Shown here: in pieces, positions 16,181 to 25,385 of the stretch
Position numbering within the stretch: the stretch's first letter is position 1
How the letters are laid out: every line of letters begins with the position of its first letter
Assembly (NCBI RefSeq): GCF_900109575.1
Contig: NZ_FOAF01000001.1
Coordinates: 2,079,662-2,143,661 of the forward strand
From: Olivibacter domesticus
Lineage (GTDB): Bacteria > Bacteroidota > Bacteroidia > Sphingobacteriales > Sphingobacteriaceae
DNA: 64,000 nt
Direction: 5' to 3'
Position numbers and translations under genes: made by a program
The notes under the pieces: model-generated
Told to the model about the DNA's origin: nothing
Database searches by the model: none
The model's input: only the letters and a program-made list of their open reading frames with translations

Positions 16181-17494
16181 TCATTTTAATTTGCTAATAT
16201 TCAAAACTGGCCTGTATGATTTAGGAATAGGTTGCTTTACGTTTTTTTCTGCATGAAGTTTATCTCGCATTTCAATACTCGATAGTTTTTTTTCCTTTTC
16301 TGCAATTGTTTTTTTGTTCTTTTTACCTTTTTTTCTTTTTCCCCACCAAATTATGAAACCCGTTATGGGCAAACTAGCACCTATTAGTGATGCGAAGAAA
16401 GCTATTACTTTTCCAGGTAGACCTAAAATGGAGCCTACATGGATGTCATAATTCATTTTTCGTAACTTAACGCCGAAGGAAGCATTTTCAAAATTGGCGC
16501 CGTAAACTTCGTGTGCAGGCATTTTCGCTAATGTATGTTGATCAAAAGAATAAGCTACATGATCGTAATATTTACCGGCGCTCGGATAGATCGTAATATT
16601 AATGAGCGACTTTGCTTTGCTTGTGTCCGGGAAATTGTAATAAAAACCTTCTGCGTCTGGATGTTGTGATAGCACTTTATTCCAAGCTAAGTCCATTGCT
16701 TTTTGAGGCGTATAATGTTTTCCTAATTGAAGTGAATCAGATTCATGGCGAGCAAAGTCGGGAATTGATTTTCCGCCAGACGTACTCCAATATAAACCCT
16801 TGCTGAACCATTCTATTCCATATACCATACCCGTACAAGCAATAGCAAATACAATGAGTAAAGAATAAAAACCGAGCACATTATGTAAATCATAATTAAC
16901 GCGCTTAAATGTTCCCTTCCATTTTATTAAGAAACTTTTTTCGCGCGTACTTTTAGTCCACTTTTTTGGCCACCATAAAACCATTCCCGTAATAAGTGTT
17001 ATCACAAAAATCAATGTACTATAGTTAACAATGGGCCGGCCTATCTCCCATGGTAGCCATAGAAATCGATGCCCATTCAGAATAAATCTAAAAAAATCGA
17101 CCTCACCTTGTTTTCGCTCATTTACACTGATTATTTCGCCTGAATAAGGATTGATTCTAAGTGAAGTCCCTCCTCTTCGTCCTTCACCAAGTCCAAGATA
17201 TATTGCTCTTCCTTGTTGATAAGTGGCATATGCCACCTTTTTTTCTGGAAACTTTTCTTGCGCTATCTTCTGAAGTTGCGAAGGCGACAGCACCGGTTTA
17301 TCTTGATAAGCTATCCTCGTTTCTGGTTCTAAAACATAAGCGGTAATTTCATCCTGAAACACCCAAATACATGCCGTGATACAAACGATCACCATAATGA
17401 TACCCGTAACGAGGCCCAGCCAAAGATGCAACCAAGCAGAGACACGATAAAAAAGTGATCTAGATGTCGATTTTTTAGGTATGTTATTCATCAT
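16181..17494 (-). CDS. PepSY-associated transmembrane protein (iron-uptake operon)
   Basis: Inner-membrane PepSY-TM protein, 437 aa. The first helix (RVSAWLHLWLGLVTGIIMVIVCITACIWVFQDE) carries the family HxxxG-type pattern, followed by a periplasmic PepSY-like part (LSPSQLQKIAQEKFPEKKVAYATY...), a second helix pair near GRPIVNYSTLIFVITLITGMVLWWPKKW, a conserved YDLHNVLGFYSLLIVFAIACTGM helix, and a last helix near LIGASLPITGFIIWWGKRKKG. The tail is rich in Lys. Proteins of this kind sit with siderophore receptors and are proposed to reduce or release iron from imported ferric chelates, with the helix His residues as possible haem ligands. It is third in an operon, 24 nt after the DUF4374 gene. 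Confidence 0.9.
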   Translation of the reverse strand: MMNNIPKKSTSRSLFYRVSAWLHLWLGLVTGIIMVIVCITACIWVFQDEITAYVLEPETRIAYQDKPVLSPSQLQKIAQEKFPEKKVAYATYQQGRAIYLGLGEGRRGGTSLRINPYSGEIISVNERKQGEVDFFRFILNGHRFLWLPWEIGRPIVNYSTLIFVITLITGMVLWWPKKWTKSTREKSFLIKWKGTFKRVNYDLHNVLGFYSLLIVFAIACTGMVYGIEWFSKGLYWSTSGGKSIPDFARHESDSLQLGKHYTPQKAMDLAWNKVLSQHPDAEGFYYNFPDTSKAKSLINITIYPSAGKYYDHVAYSFDQHTLAKMPAHEVYGANFENASFGVKLRKMNYDIHVGSILGLPGKVIAFFASLIGASLPITGFIIWWGKRKKGKKNKKTIAEKEKKLSSIEMRDKLHAEKNVKQPIPKSYRPVLNISKLK

Positions 17495-17518
17495 ACAACA
17501 ATTGCACGTTACAAAATA

Positions 17519-18757
17519 CTAGTAGTTTAATTTATGAATGGCCGTAATCGTTCCTCCCTCCACTTGCAGCCCTTTTTTTGCGGTTCCCAGATTCGCATCG
17601 AACACATAAATATAACTTCCAGCACTCGCTGAGGTAATACCTATATATCCACGTATACCGTCTAACGGTGCGTAATTATTTATTGTCGTTACACTTGTAA
17701 TATCATCTGGCGTACCAGTAACCCATCTAAAGGTTTTATCCAACACGTCTACAACAGCAAATTTTCGTTTTGATCCAGTGACACTATTGGGTTCAGCGTA
17801 CATGTTTAAAATAAATTTATTCTCGCCCAAGTAAGTCCAAGCAGCTATATGATGTCCACCAGAAACCTCTTGCACATTGAAAAAATAATTCAGATCAAAT
17901 GCCGAAGTAGTTCTATTTATACGCACTATTGCAGAAGGATTTTTGGTTGTAACCACCGAATTATTTGTAGCAGCGGCTGGTGAAAATGCATAGACTTCCC
18001 CGCTTTCCGTTTCAACCAGTCCGTTATTAAAATATGCACCAATATAACTTGTACGATTATCGCGTATAACCTTTTCCACCTTTAGTTCAGGATAAGAAAG
18101 TACTGCTACCCAGCTACTATCAGGATAGGCTGTTCCAAAAGCATCACCGCAGCAACCTTTAATACTCATATAAGGTGCAAACACCTTATTCCCAACCTGC
18201 GTTGCCCATGTAAAATGCGCCCGTTCTCCATTTCCTGCCAATTGTACAATATTTATTTGCTCTTCACCAACTACCCTATATTGCCTTGCGTCTACGCGAT
18301 ACATTTGAGAAAACTCATTCCCAGAACGCGGCACTTTCATAAGAAGAATATCATCCTCAACAGGTGCAAACACTTGTACCGTTTCTGATTTAAAATCGGA
18401 AACCTTTACAAGCTTGCCGAGCGAATCCATCCGATAGGTTGTAACAGCACCTGGATTTCCTTGCCCATATAATAAGCTGAAGAATCTATTCTTATGCGTA
18501 ACATAATACCTATAAGACCCATCTTGTTCAATACCGTTGCCTTGTGTGGTAATTTTTCCGTTCTCCAAGTCATCTGCCAACAATAAATAATCGGCAACTC
18601 CTTGGGTTCCTACAGGAGTTGCTGTAACCACGAATTTAGACTTACCTGTCAAGACGTCCTCACCATCGTTAATAGTAAAATATTCCAAGGGCTTATCACA
18701 GCCAAGTATCGCCACAGCTGCGATCACTGATAAGAAAACTTTATTGATCTTTCTCAT
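17519..18757 (-). CDS. DUF4374 lipoprotein
   Basis: Secreted lipoprotein of the DUF4374 family. The start MRKINKVFLSVIAAVAILGCDK (ATG 18757) gives a proper lipobox (AILGC); the longer frame adds eight unrelated residues. The mature protein (about 390 aa) is a beta-rich repeat protein with segments such as VTTYRMDSLGKL, GYIGITSASAGSYIYVFD and a C-terminal VEGGTITAIHKL, consistent with a propeller. It is the middle gene of the TonB receptor-DUF4374-PepSY set. Such proteins are assumed to help bind or pass on the substrate of the receptor, but no activity is established. Confidence 0.9.
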   Translation of the reverse strand: MRKINKVFLSVIAAVAILGCDKPLEYFTINDGEDVLTGKSKFVVTATPVGTQGVADYLLLADDLENGKITTQGNGIEQDGSYRYYVTHKNRFFSLLYGQGNPGAVTTYRMDSLGKLVKVSDFKSETVQVFAPVEDDILLMKVPRSGNEFSQMYRVDARQYRVVGEEQINIVQLAGNGERAHFTWATQVGNKVFAPYMSIKGCCGDAFGTAYPDSSWVAVLSYPELKVEKVIRDNRTSYIGAYFNNGLVETESGEVYAFSPAAATNNSVVTTKNPSAIVRINRTTSAFDLNYFFNVQEVSGGHHIAAWTYLGENKFILNMYAEPNSVTGSKRKFAVVDVLDKTFRWVTGTPDDITSVTTINNYAPLDGIRGYIGITSASAGSYIYVFDANLGTAKKGLQVEGGTITAIHKLNY

Positions 18758-18805
18758 GATATTTTTTTGATATAAAATCAACCGTACGAATAGCTGATTA
18801 TTTTT

Positions 18806-21190
18806 TTAATAGTTATTTAAAAAATAGCGCAACTTTAGATAAAATCCGCGACCCGGCTTTTGTAAGGAGAAATTGTCATATAATCTATTGTCAACAATAT
18901 TCTTACACTCAAAGGCTATATTATATTTACCATCATTCATGGTGTACATCACATTGACATCCTGATTCCACTGTCTAGGTATATCACGCTTTGTGAGCTC
19001 GTCTCCCTGGCTTGGCCACGATAAATAATAAGCATGCACATACAAAACATTATAGCCAAAACTTAGTACATTCCCTTTCTTACCAACATTATTAAAAAAC
19101 AAGGAAGCATCGGCATTGCCAAACAGATACGGCATATTAGGTATGCGATCTCTGTAGAGCGGGCTTTCCATTGTATAACCGTCTTCGAATTTTGTATTAT
19201 TGCGAAGATTTTGATAGGTCATATTAACCCCAGCGGTAAATACTTTCTTGAATGAATACCTGATTTCTCCATCAACTCCTAAATTGGTAACGTCTGCAAG
19301 ATTTCCCATCACCTGTTTTGTTTCGTTGGGGTTTAGCCGGGGCCTTATAAAGTCGGTTGCATACCTATAAAGCAGATTTCCATCTATACTGAAGTGATGT
19401 ATATGGTCAATATGAGTTTGGTAGCTAAAACCAACATTAATATTATCGCTCTTTTCTGGTTTAAGATCTATATTACCTTCTAAATTGATTAGGTCGCCAA
19501 ATAACTCATCCGTTTCGGGCAAACGATAGCTTTTTTCATAAGAGGCTTTTAGTTGAAAAGAAGGCGTAAGAAAATAACTAGTTGCCAAACCATATCCTAG
19601 TTTATTGAAGCTACTTTTTTGCTCGAGGTATGCCACGTCTCCCCATCCTCCACTTGGATTATAACTCTGGGAATACTTGTTCTGCTGAGAGAAGTATTTG
19701 ACAAAAACTGATGTATTCCATTTTTCATTTGCTGCATACTTATAGCCTAACCCCATTATATTTTTAATATTCTTACGAGGTTGATCATATTTAGTATTCT
19801 CCGGGAATAATTGATCCGAACCCGTTCTATTAAAAGTACTCAATACATTGTTAAAGTTGAATGCATGTTTTTCGTTGATGTTATAGGAAAGATTTGCTGT
19901 CGCGATTCCATTATTATTTTTATACTTATACATCGAACGTTCCCGCTCACTTCCTTCGCCGGCATACTCCTTCACCTGTTGCAACCAATTATAGCGGCGG
20001 TAAGCTGTATCTATATTTTGTTCCTCTCCTAAATTGATGTTTCCAGTGATCCTTAAATCTAACCCGTCAACAAATAAATTCTTTTTTAAATATTTTAAGC
20101 TCGGCATTACAATATTTCCCTTTCTGTGCCAAGCACCGAAAACGCTCTCCATTCGAGCACCTGTCTGGACCTCCGCATAGTTCTTGCCTAGGGTAATCCC
20201 CAATAAAAGCTGATCGGCATACTTCTTATCTACCACACCCACATTGGCTATCACGGTTTCATTGTGATAGTTATCGTGAAATCGCTTTACTTTTATATTT
20301 TGGTAAACTTGCTGCGTGTACAAATCGGCTTCGGTTACTGTTACCTTATAATCATTATCCGAGTAATTCTGAAAAGCATTCAATCTAAAGGTAAGTCCCG
20401 ATCGAGCAGTGTAAGCTAAATTTACTGCAGATCTGTGGGTATTAAAGGACCCAAATGAATAAGATGCATCAATATAATTTTGACGATTACTAGCCGTTAC
20501 GATATTTACCGCTCCTCCCAGGGCATCAGATCCAAGCCATACCGGTACAACGCCCTTATACACCTCCACGCGCTCAGCCAAATTGATCGGAATATTATTT
20601 ATCTGAAAGGAAGAACCGAAATTATCCATTGGCACCCCATCGATAAAGAATTTTACCTGCTTACCTGTAAATCCATTTAGCGAGAAATTGAAGCTTGAAC
20701 CTACACCCCCATTTTCCCTGACCCTCACCCCAGAAACACGATCAAGTGCATGGGATAAGTCAAGCGTAGTATTATGTAGCTTACTGGCGTCCAGTGCCGT
20801 AACATTATAGGCTTGTCTATTTACTTCTTGCTGCTCTGTTCTACCGAGTACAGCAACCTCATCCATTTGGTTTATACTTTCCTCTAGTATAAAATCTACC
20901 ACCACCTGATCATTCGAATGAATCGAAATAGACTTTTCCTCTTTTTTATACCCTAAAGCGGAAACGGTTATTAACTGTTTTCCCTCCTTTAGGTTTTTTA
21001 TTTCATAAGTACCCTGATGATTACTTGTAGTTCCAGTGCCGGCTCTGAGGTAGACGGATGCTCCTGAAATAGAGCGCCCGTTTTTGTCTTTGATATTTCC
21101 GGAAATAGATCCTGATAAAGACTGTTGGGCATAGCTTGAAAAAAAACAGACACATAAGTATCCGTACAGCAAAATTTTCTTAATTTGCAT
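18806..21190 (-). CDS. TonB-dependent outer-membrane receptor, siderophore type
   Basis: Outer-membrane active transporter, 794 aa. Order: signal peptide (MQIKKILLYGYLCVCFFSSYAQ), a carboxypeptidase-regulatory-like beta domain (GNIKDKNGRSISGASVYLRAGTG, about 30-110), a TonB-box-like stretch (MDEVAVLGR), the plug domain (about 125-235, with VFFIDG-like FFIDGVPMD and GSDALGGAVNIVT), then a 22-strand barrel ending in an aromatic terminus (GFYLKLRYFLNNY). The length is that of siderophore/haem receptors, shorter than SusC-type. It heads an operon with DUF4374 and PepSY genes, which supports ferric-chelate uptake. A clear promoter and a hairpin leader precede it. Confidence 0.94.
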   Translation of the reverse strand: MQIKKILLYGYLCVCFFSSYAQQSLSGSISGNIKDKNGRSISGASVYLRAGTGTTSNHQGTYEIKNLKEGKQLITVSALGYKKEEKSISIHSNDQVVVDFILEESINQMDEVAVLGRTEQQEVNRQAYNVTALDASKLHNTTLDLSHALDRVSGVRVRENGGVGSSFNFSLNGFTGKQVKFFIDGVPMDNFGSSFQINNIPINLAERVEVYKGVVPVWLGSDALGGAVNIVTASNRQNYIDASYSFGSFNTHRSAVNLAYTARSGLTFRLNAFQNYSDNDYKVTVTEADLYTQQVYQNIKVKRFHDNYHNETVIANVGVVDKKYADQLLLGITLGKNYAEVQTGARMESVFGAWHRKGNIVMPSLKYLKKNLFVDGLDLRITGNINLGEEQNIDTAYRRYNWLQQVKEYAGEGSERERSMYKYKNNNGIATANLSYNINEKHAFNFNNVLSTFNRTGSDQLFPENTKYDQPRKNIKNIMGLGYKYAANEKWNTSVFVKYFSQQNKYSQSYNPSGGWGDVAYLEQKSSFNKLGYGLATSYFLTPSFQLKASYEKSYRLPETDELFGDLINLEGNIDLKPEKSDNINVGFSYQTHIDHIHHFSIDGNLLYRYATDFIRPRLNPNETKQVMGNLADVTNLGVDGEIRYSFKKVFTAGVNMTYQNLRNNTKFEDGYTMESPLYRDRIPNMPYLFGNADASLFFNNVGKKGNVLSFGYNVLYVHAYYLSWPSQGDELTKRDIPRQWNQDVNVMYTMNDGKYNIAFECKNIVDNRLYDNFSLQKPGRGFYLKLRYFLNNY

Positions 21191-21241
21191 CGCTTTTAAT
21201 GTTGACTAAGTGTTAAAAGTTTCCCTGACAAAAAGTTAGGT

Positions 21242-21270
21242 GGGCTATACAGGTACGAACTGTATGGCCC
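21242..21270 (-). promoter_or_regulatory. Hairpin in the leader of the TonB receptor operon
   Basis: Inverted repeat GGGCTATACAG / CTGTATGGCCC (about 21242-21270, one G-U pair, 7-nt loop) located between the predicted start point (about 21276) and the receptor ATG at 21190. On the minus strand it has no immediate U tract; on the plus strand five T follow, but no plus-strand gene enters it. It may be an mRNA-stabilising or regulatory leader, or an operator. Confidence 0.5.
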
Positions 21271-21282
21271 TTTTTGTTAGCG

Positions 21283-21315
21283 CAAAGATAACATCTTATT
21301 TAGATTAATTACAAA
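21283..21315 (-). promoter_or_regulatory. Promoter of the TonB receptor/DUF4374/PepSY operon
   Basis: On the minus strand TTTG (21315-21312), 21-nt spacer, TATCTTTG (21290-21283). Predicted start near 21276, giving an 86-nt leader. No convincing Fur box is visible. Confidence 0.7.
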
Positions 21316-21372
21316 TAATTTCAAATTTAAAAAAATATTGCTTTTATGGCCTTCTTTGCTTGTAGGCAAGGG

Positions 21373-22485
21373 TTACAATAAATCCAATACTTCAAAATGA
21401 TTGAGTTCATTATCAAACAAGGTAAACTTTGCTGGGTAGTTTGCTGCTAATTTTCCTATTGTATTAGACAAACCAAGGGCTTTAGCCGGTCTTATTGTGG
21501 CCATTTCAACCGCTTCTTTTACAGTCAGGTTTAATTCGTTTACCGCATTTCGTACCGCATCGGGAAGCGATATGTTTGCACCGGCTAAATTTCCATCACT
21601 ATTTATATATTCATCGTTTATCAATTTTGCATCAAACTCTTCCCACGTAAAGGAGGTTTTCTTTTTCCTCAAAAAAAGTGCATCCGAAATAAGAAACAGT
21701 TTGTCTTTTTTAATTTGATGGGCAATCTTTGCAGCAGCGAAGTCAACATGTCTACCATCCAAAACAATTGGTGCATAAACATCCGGATGGTCAAAGGTGG
21801 CGCCCACCAATCCGGGAGCTCTATGTAAAAAAGGTGACATTGCATTGAATAGATGCGTCACCTGCTGAATTCCAAGGCTGAAAGCGCTACTTGCCTCTTC
21901 ATAAGTAGCATTTGAATGGCCGGCAGCCAAGGCAACCCCACTTTTCAATAAATATTTCAAGGTATATTCGTCAAACATTTCGGGTGCAATTGTCATTTGC
22001 AAAATCGTACCATTCGCATACTCAATCAGCTCTTGAATGAGCTCTTTATTTGGTTTCTGAATATATTTAGTGAGGTGTGCTCCCCTCTTTATCGGGTTTA
22101 AGAAAGGACCTTCCAAGTGCATTCCCAATACACCACTTTTTGGATGCTGTATACAATAATTTTTAATTGCATCAATTCCTCTAAAAATATTATCCTTAGA
22201 AGATGTTATCAGCGTAGGAAGCAGATACCCCACACCATCTAACGTGCTTGAAGCCTCCATGTCTGCTATACATTCTTCTGTCGGATTGGCTGTAAAATGA
22301 TAATTTGCGCCCCCATTTAACTGGATATCAAAAAAACTTGCGCTAATATTTTCGACCACTTCATCCGCACTTGATTGATATCCCGAGCTTATATTTTTTA
22401 TTTTGCCGTGTGCACATGTGATAATTTGATTTTCCAGTACATCATCTCCAGTGTATATCTTGTGGGCGAATACTTTAAATTCCAT
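21373..22485 (-). CDS. nagA: N-acetylglucosamine-6-phosphate deacetylase
   Basis: Amidohydrolase-superfamily enzyme that removes acetate from GlcNAc-6-P in amino-sugar catabolism and cell-wall recycling. Motifs: FFDIQLNGGANYHF in place of the HxH motif (as in E. coli NagA), the metal ligand Glu in GMHLEGPFLNPIKRGAH, AAGHSNATYEEA and THLFNAMSP (His ligands), and the catalytic Asp in LISDALF. The length (370 aa) is standard. No nagB or PTS gene adjoins it, so GlcNAc-6-P must be made by an unlinked kinase. The FucP-like permease at 10-11 kb is a possible GlcNAc importer. Divergent from the amidohydrolase-QEGLA cluster. Confidence 0.95.
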   Translation of the reverse strand: MEFKVFAHKIYTGDDVLENQIITCAHGKIKNISSGYQSSADEVVENISASFFDIQLNGGANYHFTANPTEECIADMEASSTLDGVGYLLPTLITSSKDNIFRGIDAIKNYCIQHPKSGVLGMHLEGPFLNPIKRGAHLTKYIQKPNKELIQELIEYANGTILQMTIAPEMFDEYTLKYLLKSGVALAAGHSNATYEEASSAFSLGIQQVTHLFNAMSPFLHRAPGLVGATFDHPDVYAPIVLDGRHVDFAAAKIAHQIKKDKLFLISDALFLRKKKTSFTWEEFDAKLINDEYINSDGNLAGANISLPDAVRNAVNELNLTVKEAVEMATIRPAKALGLSNTIGKLAANYPAKFTLFDNELNHFEVLDLL

Positions 22486-22680
22486 TGTAAATGTTTTTGA
22501 TTTCAGTAAAGATAAAAGCTTCTATTGAAATCACCTAAATCTAAAGAAAAGACATCTAAAACAGCTTTTGCATGGGGTATATAAAGCAATCTGCTTTAAG
22601 CAAACAAACATGCGGTCTTCATGTTTATATGGATGGTGAATAACGCAGGATCAAGACATATAAAAATGACTTAAAGAAAT

Positions 22681-23472
22681 ATGGAGGATCGACTATTAAT
22701 TAAGGCACGAAACAGTCCTATCATTGCTACAGCAATACATGACGGCCATTTTATTCCAAAAGAATTCCTTGATAATATGTCGCTTGAGGAACATGAGCGC
22801 AGCCACGAAGAAGATCCTTATACCGGTTTTATGGCAGATCTACCCGTTAACACAGTGATTGCTGAAAATTCCCGCTTTTTAGCAGATTTAAATCGCCCTA
22901 GAAATAAATGTATTTATAAAACACCTGATGATGCTTGGGGACTAACCGTCTGGAAACAACCGCTCTCAACACAAAAAGAGCAGCAGCTGCTTGATTATTA
23001 CGACACCTTTTATACAAAAATAAAGCAACTGCTGGAAAACATAATAAACCAACATGGCTGCCTCTTGGTACTCGACATACATACTTATAATTATAGGCGA
23101 CAAAACCCGCAGGAGAAAGCGTCTAAACAGCAAAATCCAGAAATCAATATTGGCACAAAAAACAACCTCCCCCATGCCCGTGCATTAATAGACACCTTTA
23201 TTGATTTTCTTTCTCAAAGCAAAATCTATGGACACAGACCCGATGTTAGAGAAAATATAAAATTCCAAGGCGGTGAATTTTCTAAATGGATAGCTAACTA
23301 TTACGGTCAATATGGTTGTGTACTCTCAATAGAATTCAAAAAAACATTTATGGATGAATGGACAGGGCGCGCAAACATAAAACACTTAATGGATATTCAG
23401 GCTACGTTAAAAGACAGTATTCCATTATTAAAAAAAGAACTTAAGAAGTTTAAAAGCTTAACAGCTCTATAG
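22681..23472 (+). CDS. N-formylglutamate amidohydrolase-like protein
   Basis: FGase-fold (PF05013-type) zinc amidohydrolase. Motifs: IIATAIHDGHFIP (first metal His), DLNRPRNK (substrate-side Arg), LLVLDIHTYNYRR (DxHxY metal motif), FQGGEFSKWIANYYG and LSIEFKKTFMDEWTG (Glu and basic residues). No histidine-utilisation (hut) gene is near, so the family name probably does not describe its true substrate. It is the first gene of a cluster: 10 nt before the QEGLA peptidase gene, then the ATP-grasp gene. The arrangement implies hydrolysis of an amide or N-blocked amino acid connected with those two enzymes (inference). Confidence 0.87.
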   Translation: MEDRLLIKARNSPIIATAIHDGHFIPKEFLDNMSLEEHERSHEEDPYTGFMADLPVNTVIAENSRFLADLNRPRNKCIYKTPDDAWGLTVWKQPLSTQKEQQLLDYYDTFYTKIKQLLENIINQHGCLLVLDIHTYNYRRQNPQEKASKQQNPEINIGTKNNLPHARALIDTFIDFLSQSKIYGHRPDVRENIKFQGGEFSKWIANYYGQYGCVLSIEFKKTFMDEWTGRANIKHLMDIQATLKDSIPLLKKELKKFKSLTAL

Positions 23473-23482
23473 CAGCATTACT

Positions 23483-25327
23483 ATGGTAGAAAAAAACGAA
23501 AAGCTACTGAATCAAATACTTGACAAATTAAAAAAAGGCGATCCAATGCGCGTGTCTTTACCGCACAAGGGCATTTTAAAAATGGATAAACCTGTGCCCT
23601 TTTTAATAGTTTATCGTATCCCACCCAATGGAAAAGATAATTTCACTTATAATTTGGGTCGTACAGAATCTTCTTACTTAATAGCTCCAGAAAGTGAAAA
23701 AGGTACTATAGAACCGTTTATAAAAGCAATAACTAACTACCTAGCAGATTATTTTGGCAGCTTTATGTTAGTAGAAGTATGGTTGTCACCGCAAATAGCC
23801 GATTATGATTTCACTATTCATCTTAATCAAAAAGGTGCGCTGAGCATGGCAACGAAGCTCACAGACGAATTAAGCAGCTTACGTATAGGAAACAAATATA
23901 TTTCGGCCAATCTTGATAAGCAGAAAACTGCCGTAGCCCCCCCTTATTACCCACCTTTAATTGATAAAAAGGAGGGTAATCAATCGGGCATTGTACAAGT
24001 TGGCATAGAAATAGCGCCAAATTTTAACGATGCTGTAACAGGAAAACCTTATCCCTTGTTTACAAGAGAGTTGCGAACCTCTTTTGGGAAAGCACTGCGG
24101 AAAAGCCTATTTGAATTTGTAAGAACAAATACCTCTTATAATGCTACCCATTTTGAAATGTTGGGCACCACCATACTCGATGATAAAGTATGGGAGATAG
24201 ATAACGAATTAGCAGAATATAGTAATTTATTTGATTTTCTCTTGCTGGTCACTCCTATCAATGTAGCAGATGCATGGAAGAACTTTTCAAAAAGTAATTA
24301 CCTTAAAATGCCGGCATTTCACTATAGGCCAATGCCGATAGAACCTGAATTAATTAAACGCAAAATATATAACTTACCCATAGAAGACATCTCCGATCCT
24401 ACAATAGCTTTTCTATTTCGTGATAAAAGAAAAGAAATTGATAGGATGCTTAATATGATGTTAGAAAGAGAAAAACCTGATTTTATGCACAGCAGTTTAC
24501 AGCTGTTTGGCAATATCGACGAGCATTTATTAGATGTAGCTAAAGCTATTTTAGTTGCTGCCGAACCGAATCCGGAAAAAGAGAATGAGGAGTTGCTAAA
24601 TGCGCAGGAGTTTGCTTCAATGGCCGAGATGGAGCTAAACTGGCTAAAGCAGCAAGATAACAATATTCTTACGGCTGTTAGAGTACGTGATGATGTGGAA
24701 GGCATCATGGTATCTAGAGGAACACTGAATATAAATAAAAATTATACGGTACCTAAACGCAGAGCCATTGCCTTAATTCAGCATGAAATAGGTACGCATG
24801 TAGTTACTTACTATAATGGCAAGGCGCAACCTTTAAAGCTATTTTATATTGGCGTACCGGGATATGAACAATTACAAGAAGGCCTCGCTGTTTTTTCAGA
24901 GTATCTTTGTGGCGGACTAACAAATGACCGCTTAAGAATCTTGGCTGCACGGGTTGTTGCTGTTAATAATATGATTTCTGGCAACTCTTTTGTTGATACG
25001 TTCTTTTTATTAACAGATAAATATCAATTCACACCCGAAACAGCCTTTCACGTCACCATGCGTGTTTATAGAGGCGGGGGGCTCACCAAGGATGCCGTTT
25101 ATCTAAAAGGACTTTTAAATCTCCTCGAATATATTAAACAAGGAAAAGAGTTAGCTCCTCTATTGATCGGAAAGATTCGACAAGATTATATTCCAGTTAT
25201 AAACGAGTTAACATTTCGCGGACTTTTAGCCAAAATACCCATTACACCGAGGTATCTAAGTGCACCTTATTTAAAACCTATGAACAATATAAAAAAAGGA
25301 GGAAATATTTTTAGTATGCTGAACTAG
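23483..25327 (+). CDS. QEGLA-motif metallopeptidase (DUF1704/MATCAP family)
   Basis: Zincin-type peptidase of the family annotated as 'flavohemoglobin expression-modulating QEGLA motif protein', homologous to the eukaryotic tubulin carboxypeptidase MATCAP (KIAA0895L). The zinc motif HEIGTH is at 434-439 (IQHEIGTHVVTYYNG), and the third ligand/glutamate lies in the eponymous QEGLAVFSEYL (465-475, Glu466). The N-terminal 300 residues form a separate alpha/beta part (IVYRIPPNG..., LVEVWLS) and the C-terminus has VTMRVYRGGGLTKDAVYLKGLL. The length (614 aa) is that of the long bacterial form. No signal peptide. It is the second gene of the amidohydrolase-peptidase-ATP-grasp cluster, so it may trim what the ligase adds. 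Confidence 0.88.
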   Translation: MVEKNEKLLNQILDKLKKGDPMRVSLPHKGILKMDKPVPFLIVYRIPPNGKDNFTYNLGRTESSYLIAPESEKGTIEPFIKAITNYLADYFGSFMLVEVWLSPQIADYDFTIHLNQKGALSMATKLTDELSSLRIGNKYISANLDKQKTAVAPPYYPPLIDKKEGNQSGIVQVGIEIAPNFNDAVTGKPYPLFTRELRTSFGKALRKSLFEFVRTNTSYNATHFEMLGTTILDDKVWEIDNELAEYSNLFDFLLLVTPINVADAWKNFSKSNYLKMPAFHYRPMPIEPELIKRKIYNLPIEDISDPTIAFLFRDKRKEIDRMLNMMLEREKPDFMHSSLQLFGNIDEHLLDVAKAILVAAEPNPEKENEELLNAQEFASMAEMELNWLKQQDNNILTAVRVRDDVEGIMVSRGTLNINKNYTVPKRRAIALIQHEIGTHVVTYYNGKAQPLKLFYIGVPGYEQLQEGLAVFSEYLCGGLTNDRLRILAARVVAVNNMISGNSFVDTFFLLTDKYQFTPETAFHVTMRVYRGGGLTKDAVYLKGLLNLLEYIKQGKELAPLLIGKIRQDYIPVINELTFRGLLAKIPITPRYLSAPYLKPMNNIKKGGNIFSMLN

Positions 25328-25385
25328 CTTCTCAAATCACTAGATTAAATAAATTAAATAATACACTAAAAACCATTTGGCCCCC

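Noticed and set aside
21242-21270. Reading the TonB leader hairpin as a plus-strand terminator
   Set aside because: Five T follow on the plus strand, but no plus-strand gene is upstream to be terminated.
24322-24708. 128-codon minus-strand ORF
   Set aside because: Antisense to the QEGLA peptidase gene, Ser-rich, no start context or family likeness.
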